In this document: piece by piece, positions 40,131 to 51,300 of the stretch | Position numbering within the stretch: the stretch's first letter is position 1 | Layout of the letters: the number at the start of each line of letters is the position of its first letter | Origin: Ficedula albicollis | Lineage: Eukaryota > Chordata > Aves > Passeriformes > Muscicapidae | Length of the DNA: 64,000 nt | Assembly (NCBI RefSeq): GCF_000247815.1 | Contig: NC_021700.1 | Coordinates: forward strand, 23,848,975-23,912,974 | Direction: 5' to 3' | The notes under the pieces: model-generated | What the model was told of the DNA's origin: nothing | Databases searched by the model: none | The model's input: only the letters and a program-made list of their open reading frames with translations | Made by a program: the position numbers and the translations under genes

Positions 40131-41858
40131 AAGCAGGTCCAAGGCTTTAACCAGAAAAGATGAAGACCAACACGCACAAATGCAGCTACTGTCAAGCTGA
40201 GTTAAGGCTGTAGCAATGATGACAATCTCAGCCTGAAGAGAGCATGACAACTGACTGAAGGGAGGTAAGGTCTGCTTCCCAAATCTCTGTGGCCTTCAGA
40301 ATTACTTATTCTGAATGTTTGAATATTCTGACAGGCAGATTGTGAAGGAAGAACCTGAGACACCAGGGTAAATAGCAACTTGCACATATATAGGAAAAAT
40401 CCACTGCAATGTGTTGACAACAGATTTATTGAGTAGTTTTTGTGGCTGAAAATTGCTATTGAAGTGTTATATTTCAATGCCTGTTTCTTCATATTTTTTT
40501 GATAAAACACATTGAAATGTGAGTTCATGCATTTATTATTATAGAGTGCAGATGGCATGCCAATGGTTCACACTGTTTGTGTGATGTTCTGTACAAATGG
40601 ACAATGCCAGTTCATAAGAAAAAAGAAAGACATGAGAGAATAATTGAGAGTATATTTAACAAACTTGATTTGAAGAGGAATTTTAGTGTGTTTAAAGTCA
40701 GACCTCTTTTGCAACAATCTAGTTAATTTAGAGTTTGTTGGGACATTTTAAAACTTTATGTTTGTCTTATGTTCATGAATTAACTACTTGGACTTCGTCA
40801 TTATTATCACAAGAATTGTTCACTATTTTCCTTCTTCTCACTTTACTAGAAAGAGGCTATGAATGGACAAAATATTATGCATATGGTCGCTTAGTGCCAC
40901 AATATAAACAACCATAGTGTAAGAACTAGAGCTGGGTTCAGTAGACCAAAGTTGTTTCTTTGATATTGCATGAAACTATACTTGCTGTCTGTCCTCAACA
41001 AGATGCCTGTGTGATTGACATGAGATGACTAATTACACAGAGATGTTTGTCAATGTATCAGCACTAGTTTAGTCTTGCATATTTCAGGAAACAGCTGCAC
41101 TGAATGCACCATTGAAAAATTTTTAGTGTAATCTGGTTAGTTTCTAGTTTAGCCTGAAACCCATGATGGCTTTCGTTTTGTGCTATTCTTCCTCAAGTAA
41201 TGAGAGTGAAGCCTGACTGCACAGAATTTCCTACAGTCATCTGTTGGTGCTATAACCAATGTAAAGGCAGAAGCAGACTTATCTCCAGATCAAATTTTAG
41301 ATTGTTCTTACTATTGGAATGACATTTTAATTATGAATTTATATACAATGAAGTTTATATTAATTTAGACAAAATTTATAGACAAATTTATATTATATTT
41401 ATTTATTTATACAGTCAAAGGTAGAACTGTACTTATTTTGAAGGAAAATTAGCTGTGTGGTGTCAAAAGAGGGTGGGCAGGCTTTTTAATTGCACAGAGG
41501 CTTATAATGTGCCTAGATAGACATGCTTCTCAAACAGGTGCACAATTGCCTTTACATTTACAAATCTGGAGTTTGTGTCTAAGGACCCTAATTGTGGTGT
41601 AGTTGGAATTGTTCTTGTGACTGCACAATCCACCCTGCAGCTTGTACATCAGCCCCTGATTTTCTGTGAATTACAACATGCCCTATCAAGGGAAACTAAA
41701 AGATGTGCCTGTTTCCCTTGCAAAACCAGACTGTAAACAATGGAGATTCAGCAGATCCTCCATGTGCAGCTGAACTTAATTTACAGCACGGCACAAACTT
41801 GCAAGAGAGGGGACACTTGACAGTAAGGAGCTCAACAGCCATCCCGAGATCAGTCTTA
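40131..41858. other. Gene-free sequence
   Basis: No gene. A 118-codon minus frame at 40202-40558 shows no domain. An AT-rich ATTT/TATA patch lies at 41330-41415. Confidence 0.55.
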
Positions 41859-41863
41859 AACTC
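41859..41863 (+). repeat. Target-site duplication, left copy (AACTC)
   Basis: The five bases directly before the LTR start TGTCTT are AACTC. They are repeated directly after the LTR end AAGACA at 43482-43486. Confidence 0.8.
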
Positions 41864-42186
41864 TGTCTTGGCTTGAAAGACGGATGTCTGCTAAGGAAGG
41901 CAGAAACCTCCCTTGGAACAGAAAATGCAAACCCCTTCCCTCCTAATTATTATGATTTTGAAATTAAGGGGCTCTCAGGGAAAGATATAAGGATAGGAAA
42001 ACAGTTCTTTACTAGCGTGTAACAAAGCAAACAAACAACAAGAACCGCAGCATTAACCACAACCAGAGCAGGAGCCCAGGGACCCCTGTGGGCCGCGGGC
42101 ACTTTCCCCGTGGTGCAGTTCCGGGCACGGCCAGCAGGGGCGCTGCTGGCTCCTGGCCGGGCAGGGCGGGTGCGGTGATTCCCCCG

Positions 42187-42187
<1 letters not shown>

Positions 42188-42271
<84 letters not shown>
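42188..42271 (+). repeat. Run of 84 G inside the LTR
   Basis: An uninterrupted G homopolymer lies between 'gattcccccgc' and the first minisatellite unit. It is on the same strand as the 822-G run. Its length may be uncertain for technical reasons. Confidence 0.9.
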
Positions 42272-42273
<2 letters not shown>

Positions 42274-42926
42274 AAACCCACTGCCCAGAGGGGAAGGGAT
42301 GGGGGAGAGGCTTTGGTTCTAAAAACCCCTGGGGCATCCAAACCCACTGCCCAGAGGGGAAGGGATGGGGGAGAGGCTTTGGTTCTAAAAACCCCTGGGG
42401 CATCCAAACCCACTGCCCAGAGGGGAAGGGATGGGGGAGAGGCTTTGGTTCTAAAAACCCCTGGGGCATCCAAACCCACTGCCCAGAGGGGAAGGGATGG
42501 GGGAGAGGCTTTGGTTCTAAAAACCCCTGGGGCATCCAAACCCACTGCCCAGAGGGGAAGGGATGGGGGAGAGGCTTTGGTTCTAAAAACCCCTGGGGCA
42601 TCCAAACCCACTGCCCAGAGGGGAAGGGATGGGGGAGAGGCTTTGGTTCTAAAAACCCCTGGGGCATCCAAACCCACTGCCCAGAGGGGAAGGGATGGGA
42701 GAGAGGCTTTGGTTCTAAAAACCCCTGGGGCATCCAAACCCACTGCCCAGAGGGGAAGGGATGGGAGAGAGGCTTTGGTTCTAAAAACCCCTGGGGCATC
42801 CAAACCCACTGCCCAGAGGGGAAGGGATAGGAGAGGCTTTGGTTCACAAACCCTGGGGTAGTGTCGGTCCCAGTGCCCAGATGGGAAGGGATGGAGGAGA
42901 GGCTTTGCCTGACCAACCCTGGGGCA
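42272..42926 (+). repeat. 66-bp minisatellite, eight full units plus degenerate ones
   Basis: Units start at 42272 and every 66 bp to 42734 ('ccaaacccactgcccagagg' to 'aacccctggggcat'). Units 1-6 appear identical. Units 7 and 8 share one G-to-A change ('gatgggggag' to 'gatgggagag'). A shortened ninth unit begins at 42800 and a clearly diverged tenth runs to about 42926. Because 66 is divisible by three and the unit lacks stops in several frames, the array makes long repetitive open frames that are not genes. Confidence 0.97.
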
Positions 42927-43481
42927 GTGTTGGTCCCGGTGCCCCTGCAGGACTCTCGGAAACAAGCTGGGCGACAAGATGTCTCGGCAGGCAGGGAGTG
43001 CGGGCCTACAGTGCCGTGAATAGTTGGAGCAGTGCCGAAGAAGCAGCGGGGATGGGGCAGCAGCAGCTGGTGAGCTCAGGATCCCGGGCACCCGAGCAGA
43101 TGGGGCTAGGTTCCTCTCTTGGTGAGGTGGGTGGTAATAAGGTCCCACTTGAGTGGCTGGTCTCACGGGCAGAGGCTCACCCGTGGCAGAAGCAGTAGCT
43201 CTGGGCTGGGCTGTGGCGACAGATTTCCTTCCACTTGAGAGAGAGACAGAGACAGAGCTACAGGTGCCTCAGCCCCGTCCTTTACCTGCCAATCCTCTCT
43301 GTGTCTCCCCCCTCGCAGGCAAGATAAGAGAAGTGCAACCAGAGGCCCTTCTCCCCTGAGCTTGCCTGCTTCTTTCGTTTTTCTTAAGTACCCAGTCATT
43401 ACTGGTTCCTAGCAACTTATGGGAGAAAATTCCCTAAGTACAAAGGAAGGAAAGAAAGAAACCGAACACCCAACAAAGACA

Positions 43482-43486
43482 AACTC
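43482..43486 (+). repeat. Target-site duplication, right copy (AACTC)
   Basis: Matches 41859-41863 exactly and directly follows the LTR terminus. Confidence 0.8.
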
Positions 43487-46400
43487 TCAGAAATTACATT
43501 TGTGTAAATTATGATAAGGAAAAAAATGGCAAGAAACAATCAATAGTTTGTGCTCAGGTAAAATTAACCCTCTTTTCTAAGTTTGCTGCTTGTTTTGTTT
43601 TAAACTTCCCTAATTCTTCTCTTCCTGTTTCATATTTTATTTAATTGTATTGGTACAACAGCTGGAGGGCAAACTGAGACATTAGAGGTGGGGACAATTT
43701 AGCCAGTGGCAGGGGGAGATGCCATTTCTTAATCTGCCGTCATTGCTAAAGCAGTATTGTGGAAGAGCAGAAATCACATCCTCTTCAGGGCATGAAATAA
43801 TATACTTCCACGTGTAGACACAGCTACATGCAATCATCTGAAGTGGTATCAGAATGTGACAGTACCTGCACAAAGACCATGCCAGCCATATGACTTCTGA
43901 ACAGATCAAAATATTTACTCCTGGCTCAGACAGAAAGCTCCGGATTACACTTTTGCAGTGTGATAAGCAGTGTAATCATGTTTGGAGCTCGGCCTAGATG
44001 CTAGGCATCCTTCTGCAAACTTCCCTGGAAATTTCTTTTTCCAAGAAGTGTTACCTTCAAATGAAAAAACCACATTATGTGGAAGACAGTAATGGTGTAT
44101 CTGCTCGCTCATGTCCATAGAAGAGATCAGGAGTATACAATGTAGATCAGAGTATGAAATCCATTTTTTTGATTGCACTCTAGTTTTTTGATTGCGCTCT
44201 AGCAGGGTTGCTCTTCTGGAAACCATACTGCACGCAAAATCATAAATAAACGGAAGACTCTGCAACAGGGAGGAAACAGGGGGGTTTTCTTGAGTTATAA
44301 GAGCAGATATTTAGATGGGTGTACAGGTACCAAAGGGATGACTGTAAATTTAGCTAGGTGTTTGACTTCCATTATTAAAGACTCAATTTCAAAATGCAAC
44401 ACTTCATTAAGGAATACCAGTGTATTGAACCAAAATCCTATGATTTTTTGTTTTTCTAGAGAACTTTGAGAGAAATCTTTCAAAATTCTGCAATAGCCTA
44501 AGTAAACTTCATATTATGTATGGTTTTACTATATATTTCTGACTCAATTTCTATTAATTAGATTGAGATAGATTTGTGGGGCTAAAGCTCTTTAAACACA
44601 TGGAAAAACAGAGACCTTGTACAATACTACATGAAGCACTACAAGTACTTCAGTCATACTAGTAATAAATTAAATCAGAAATCTACCTCTTATTTAACAG
44701 TGAGAAGATTTGAGGTTTTTTGTCTGAGTTCTGTGGAAATATTTGTCTGAATGCAGTGCAATCAGAAAAGAAGTGTATTTTAAAACATCAAGGAAAGTAA
44801 TTTTATGTGCAAGGAGTAATGAATTTATAAAATTAAATGGACTTGAACTAAGAAGCAAGTGATGGGTTGCTTTGGAGGTTTGGTCTTGCATGTGCCCTTT
44901 TTAGATTAGAAAAGAAAGAATACTGCAAGATTTGTACTAATTTGTTAGATTTGGTGATGTATTGAAGATTTATTATATTTTCAGTGAAGTAAGACAAAAT
45001 GATCCTCTGCGATATGGGCTGGAATACAGAAAATGATAAGGAAATAATTGATTCTTCATAAGTAGACAAATGAGTGTGTTCATATTTTGTGTGTTCATTA
45101 CTTACAACATTTACACATTTATGAGTAAGTATGGCAGATCTGTTCACACACATTGATTAGCTGCATGTTCACTCAGTAACTCTTTCTGTCATACTTACCT
45201 GTACTGCACCTTTGTCTGTCACATAAATAATCACATAAATGTTCATACTCTCCATCCTGGGGAGTGAGTTTGGGGTCTCTGAGAGGCTTTATGGTGCTTA
45301 TGGCACCATAAGCAGGTATCTTTTGTATGTGCACAGAACAAAACTGGCATGGAGCATGGTCTTCATGGTACTGCTTCACTGCTATTGTCTCTGAGACTGC
45401 CAGGTTCCCTTGCATAGCTAATTGTTCTGATGAAAATGGGAGCTATCTACATGAAACTGAAGAGTTTATCAAATTCTTCTTCTACTTCTGGACTGCAAAT
45501 GTACACAATGCCCAAAAGATTTGAGATGAGCTGTGGCTTGTTCTCATGTGTCTTTACTCACATGCATAATTTGTTCTCATGTGGGTATTTTCTTGTGTTT
45601 TTTAAAAAAAATTCTGAGTTACTGGATTTTTACATGGCTCAGTTATGATGCTCTAACATTTTATGTTTCATCTCTTCACAACCCCATCACTTCTTGTTTT
45701 GTAAGATGTGCTGGAAAGCTGGTGAATGCCAGTATCTGCATGGGCTGGGCCATGACAGAAGACAAGCCAATAATGAGGGTGGCCCCAAGATAGGCAGCAT
45801 CTTTTGTCACCAGGCACCATCGCACTGTTCTCAAGCCAGGCTGAGCCGTTTGGCATTTTTGGATGAGATGAGGCAGTATGACAACTCTAGGGTTCTGCCA
45901 GGGAAATCTGGAAATAGCACCACATAACATAAAGTTTTTGTGGACCTTATTGAACAGAGGTCACCTTAGTGTGGATGGGGTTTTGTGGTTTTTTTATAAA
46001 AACAGAAAGTTTTGTGCTGCAAAGAATTTTCTATGGATATATTGTCTAGATATCTAGAAATATTTGAATGCATACTCATGACACCTGAGTAAAGAGATTT
46101 TCCCTCCCTGTATCTGCTCTTATTGCACTTTGAACCAAGCTGGTACCAAACCTCCCAGGGCATTGAGCATTACAGGAGTAAGCCTTAAGGGGACTTCACG
46201 CACTTTGCACATCTTATCTAAAGACATTTATGTTGAAAGGATCTGCAGAGTTATATTTTTTGGAATAGACACTAGATTTAGTGCTGCTATCATTTCTCCT
46301 CAATAGAACAATTTTATTCTTCTGCAATCAAAGTTACCAGGTTAAGTTCATCAAAAAACAGATGTTAGTTTATTCGTTACCAAGATTATTTCACTATATC

Positions 46401-48084
46401 TTAACGCACAATAGTAAATTAGATTCCCATATCAAGGATTTTGCTCCCCTACTAACCAGCATTTGTAATCACAAAACTATGCTTTCCTCAGCGATGGTTG
46501 TAGTTGGCCCAAGGATGTTTGTATTTAAACCATTCTCTTAAAATAGTGCTATTTTTATGCTGTTGTGGTGCCTTTTAGCAGAAGCCTTGAAAATAATCAG
46601 TCTCCCTGTGTTCTGCATAAATGAAGGCTGCGAACAGCCCCCCTACTCCAGCATGTGAAATGTAGCAAAGGCAGACATTGAGTAATTACACTACATATCA
46701 TAGTGGTTTTGTAAAATGTAGTGTTTTGGAATATTCTTGTAAAAAGGTAAGGTTCTTTCTCTTGTCTTGCACGACATCTTTTATGGTTGTCCTTTTTATA
46801 CTCCACCATACCTTCTTCCTCAAAGTGCGTTCTATCTCTTACTGAGAACTGAACTGGTCCAGTGACTTGAAGGTCCATTTCCAGGAAGAACTTCTAATCC
46901 ATTTTAATGGAAACTGTGTGTTTCAATCCCCTGGACTACTTTGATAATCTCAGCTGCACAAGTGGTGCTGATGATACAATTTTCTGCTGAATCAGAATGT
47001 AATGGAAATCCATGCGTGTTGTTAGGGGAAGTCCTGTCTGCAAAAGAGCATAAAGCCAAGGCTTGCTAGCTTGCATTCATCACTTCTGCAGGCCAAAAGG
47101 GAGGAAAGAGTTATTTGTTGAGAAGATTGGGTTAAAGTGTGTGGATGTCAGCTGCAGGATCTTGAAAATTCAAACGTACATTTTCTTCCTACAGTCTACA
47201 GCTTCATCTGGGCATTGGTAGTTCTAGCTGTGAATAGCTAAGAGATGTCAGGGAGGACTCTCTTTCTGAAGTAAACAAAAGCAACACTGTAATACAGGCA
47301 TTGCACAACAGCTGGGAGAAAGGTGAACCCCAGAAAGTATTTTGTTCTCCTTCTGGGACAAAAAGTGTTATTAAAAGTGTAAGATATTAATACTGAAATT
47401 ACATTCATTTTATATCAATGTCACTATATTACTGGAAATCAATATCTACATACTTAAACAACTTCTGTTTGTGACAATTTATTAAGCATAAAATAAGAAG
47501 CATCCCTTCAGGCTGCAAGAAGTATGATGTAGCAGAGTATACTGCAGATTTGTTCTTTTTCTTCTCCATACAATGTGCAAGGAACTGTGAGATTAAAAAA
47601 GGTTGGCCCTGTTAAGAACTAACACATGCTGGAGGGGGTGTCTTTTCAAAGCACTTTCTCTGAGGGAAAAAAAAAAAAAGCTGTTTAAATATTGCATTGA
47701 TAACATTTAAAATGATCTTTCATCATTTCTATCCCAGAGAATGATAGCGATACTATAGCAAGTGACAGAAATAACCTTTTAATAAAAGTGAATTTTTATA
47801 GTAGGACTGGATAGCTCAGGATATTAGTAATGGAACATAGAACCTCTCCCTTCTAGCTCATCCGTTCATGTCTGTCCCTGCCTGGTAAAGACCCAAAATT
47901 ATTATCATCAGATGGCTGCTTGGGGGCCCAGAGGAAACGAGTTGGTGGTCTTGGTCCAGTCACTGGCACTAATTGCCATCCTTGCTGACAGTCTTGTTAG
48001 ACAGGCGTGGAAGCAGCCCTGCCTTAATGAACTATTACACAGGTTTTCTATTAAACCCCTACATTCAGGCACCTGAATGCTTTG
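43487..48084. other. Gene-free AT-rich sequence
   Basis: No gene. Small structures are a 19-bp tandem duplication at 44165-44202 (unit 'ttttttgattgcactctag', one change in copy 2) and a perfect 8-bp hairpin at 45290-45310 (TATGGTGC / GCACCATA). Frames of 80-106 codons have no domains. The part at 45690-45930 is open in several overlapping frames but nothing identifies it. Confidence 0.5.
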
Positions 48085-48300
48085 CAGATATTAGTCATAT
48101 TGTCCTCACAACACCACTAGTCAGCAGGGACATATTTACCCCTGTCTGCAGATGGGCAAGCAGAGGTACAGAGCAGCTGTACTTAGTCATGCGGGAAGCT
48201 GGAGACAAAGGTGAGCGCCAGGTCCCGCTCTCCCAATTCAACCCTAGCTGCAGTGCCATCTCCCCAGCTCGTCTGGGCTGTAGCAGGGGTTCCACCAAGC
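48085..48300 (+). repeat. MIR/L2/L3-like interspersed repeat
   Basis: The segments 'attgtcctcacaacacc', 'agcagggacatatttacccc', 'tgtctgcagatgggcaagca' and 'gaggtacagagcagctgtac' follow the core and tail of MIR/L3-type elements ('cctcacaacaccc', 'ttatcccca', 'cagatggggaaactgaggca', 'cagag'). Divergence is high. The flanking frame of 129 codons (47973-48362) runs through it and is not a gene. Confidence 0.6.
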
Positions 48301-51300
48301 AAGAGCTGCTGCATGAGAGAATGGGCACTGCAGCTTACTGTACCCCATATATTGTGGGCTAAATATTTCTGAAGTTTTGCACTAGGGCACAAGGAAAGTG
48401 CTGCTGCAGAGAAATATTGCAGGGGCCATGAGTTATTGCAGGAGATGTATTTTCAATAATATGGGTAACAAACTTGCCCACTTCTAAGAACAATAGGCCC
48501 ACAGACTGCATTTCTGTGAATCAGATGGTTTGTGACTGATGAGGCTTTTTTCCCAGTTTGGCATAATAAGCAATTTACTTCCTCACTGATACGGTTATTG
48601 TCACAGCTTTTGCACTAGTGTTTGATAGCATTGATTAGTTTGTGCTATGCTAATTTTTAGCACAAGGAGGGAATTGATTTACTTGAAGCTTAGTATATTT
48701 TAGCACTGAAGTGGAAATAATTCCATTGAAAATATGGAAAATGAGCAGTCACCTTAACAATTGAATAAATGACTTGACATTTGTGGGGCTAAAGTATTCG
48801 ATAGATAAGAAGATTTTCATATTAAAAATAAATCATTGGCCTACCTATTATTTAGCTAGACTTAGAATCATGAATAAAGGGTCTCCCATAGAAATAGAGA
48901 GAAGATTATTGATTGCACTTCCATATTAAAAAAATTAAATGGATGGCATTTCCTGGTTCCTTATGGGAAAAAGTCAGTGTGTTTAGGTTACGGTCAGAAT
49001 TACTCGATAATTTTTAAAGCAGTTCTTCTATCACAAGGTCATAGATGATGTGATTTCCTGTGTCTTCTGCAGATATCAGGTAGAAAATCTTTAATAAGAA
49101 TTTCTTGTATGAGTTACTCACAACTCAGAATTGTCCTCCATATTCAACTAAGTTGAAAGGAAGCAAAGCATATTCTGCATCAAAGAACTTGCATGAAGCC
49201 GGAAGAAAATAACAGAAAAGTGGAATCTTTCTCGGGAAGGAAAAAACGTTACAGCAATAAAAGGCTGCAAGCAAAGGCTGTTGTCTAGTGGAACTAAACA
49301 TATTGTGAAATAAATATTACATTACCATTCTTACAATACTGGGTGCACAAAATACTCTAAAAATACCTGAAGGAACTTGTCTTTTCAGTATGAATTTGTT
49401 TCACTTCTTACAATTGCTTTACTACTAAACATATTTGTCTGTAAGCATCCACATCATAGAGGGCAATACAAAGGAATAGGTTATTCTGGCTCCAGCTAAC
49501 CCATTCACAGCAGCACAGAAGAAAAAAATATTAGGGATGAGGACTCTAGTCTCAGCTCCATCTACGACACTAGGTTATATACTGTGAAACAGAGAGCATG
49601 TATCCCCTTATACGACCAAGGGCATTATAAGCATGATCCTCACTTTCTGGGTATGCAAAAATTGTCCTTTGATTAGAAGTAGCAATCAGCTTTGATGGTT
49701 GAACCCAAGCTCAGTGGGAACTTTCTTATGAACAGATTGAGTGCTTTTGATACACTTTCTACTCTAAAGAATTAGGTCACCAGTTTTAAAAATTTGGATA
49801 TTCAAAATTACCTAATGTCTTGCTTTCACCTCAGTGGCATAAATCCTCATCTATAACTTGCAAGCCAGAATCCTTCCTCATCTCATGGGGATCTTGTGAA
49901 GATAAATTAATCTTTGTTTGTAAATCCCAAAGAAAATAATACAGGAACTTTGTATAGAAGCTCAGAAGAGATATAGTGTGTTCGGTGCTGCATTTGAATG
50001 GTGTAAATAATAATAAATAATAAAGTCACAGACTGAATTATGAGAATGAGAAAAAAAAAAAAAAAGAATGCTGAATGAGACCTAGTTCCTGAAGAAATAA
50101 GTATGTAATCTTGTAATTAGTATCTATCACGGTGTGCTCCTATAAAGGAGACAGATCGAATTTACAGAGGGACCCTTTGTTACTGACTTTTCAGTCATGA
50201 TCATATGGCCTGAACATGCTTTTGATGTAAGGGAAGTTCTGAAATACGCTTTTCTTACAAACCACAATAATATAAAGAATGTGGAACAGCTGCTTAAATG
50301 TGCCCTATAATCTCCTGACCAGTTACAATTAGACAAGCTGCTGCTTTAAGTTTCTTTTTGTGTCTTTTTCCTAAAGGCCCATCATGGGGTGTTGTGGTGG
50401 GGGTGAGATGTCCAAAAATACAGCTGTCACAGGTATGAGTTCCTTGAAGACAGCAAGAGAGCTGAGATCTCTTCTGTGGGCTCAGGGTCCTGTGAAGATT
50501 TACCCTTCGTAAGGCTCATTTACCTGAGACCAGCTATTGGAAATATATCCTGTTGATGCAGCCATAGACAAATGCCAAATCAGGGAACAGGTCTGTGTTT
50601 CTCAAAAGTCAGCCACATGGAAAATGTTGGGGCCCAATTCTAGTTGGATTCAGCCTGTGGTCGTGGGGAGGGAGAAGAGAAAATGCTGTTTCTGTCACCA
50701 TCCTCTGAATTATCTCTGCTCAGTTAACTGCTTGAAATTCTTGTGCTCCTTTTGTAGAGAGTGTTGAAAGAGCAGCTGGAACCTCTGTCAGTTGATATGG
50801 ACATGTCTCTGAACAGTGATTTAAATAAAGACCTTGCAAGATTTCTTTCAATTGATCTTAACATAGTATTGAAAACAAGTTTGTGTTGTCTCTTCAGTTT
50901 TGGAGGTGGACACTTCTTTAAAAGAAGGTTAATCCTTGAATGTCACTGCAGCTGCCTGATAGAGCCCTTTACATGGGAAAAAAATTCTTGTATGGCCAGT
51001 CTACCTGTATTGTCTGAAGTTGTCAGTTGTTTCCAGAGCAGGTGAAACACATATTACAATTTTCTTGACTAGAAACAAATAAGAAGCAGTTGTGAAGTTT
51101 GTCCAATAGTGTCTGCTGGTGTGTTTTGCTGGTTTTCTCTGTTCCACCATCTCTTCCACTTTCATCTCAAGGTCTGTTTGCTGGTATAAGAGAGAGCAAA
51201 TTCTGCACAAGAAATACAGGAATAATTCCATTTGACATGTAAAATGGACTAATTTTCAGAAAGTGCTGAATATATTCTCTTTTAAATTTGGGCTCCCTCC

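Larger units (their letters stand above)
41864..43481 (-). mobile_element. Solo endogenous-retrovirus LTR, passerine type, with expanded repeat core
   Basis: A 1618-bp LTR with perfect 6-bp inverted ends (TGTCTT at 41864, AAGACA ending at 43481) and a 5-bp target duplication AACTC. The outer parts match a passerine LTR that I recognise: 'ggcttgaaagacggatgtct', 'taattattatgattttg', 'aaattaaggggctctcaggg', 'acagttctttactag' on one side, and 'cctagcaacttatgggag', 'aaaattccctaagtac', 'aaaggaaggaaagaaagaaa' on the other. The pattern reads as an LTR on the minus strand, orientation moderately sure. The middle carries a G run (42188-42271) and a 66-bp minisatellite (42272-42926). No internal retroviral region is present. 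The 5-bp duplication fits an ERVL-type or some ERV1-type integrases better than the 6 bp of ERVK. The 384-codon minus and 257-codon plus frames are produced by the minisatellite. Confidence 0.8.

Noticed and set aside
42012..43166. 384-codon minus-strand frame, proline-rich, with a 22-residue repeat
   Set aside because: It is the 66-bp minisatellite plus LTR sequence. The reverse strand and other frames are open for the same reason.
45676..45930. Overlapping frames that hint at a decayed coding segment
   Set aside because: Three frames on two strands are open at once and none resembles a known protein.
47805..47880. 'ggatagctcaggatatt' resembling a tRNA A box
   Set aside because: No matching B box at the right distance and no cloverleaf can be folded by eye.
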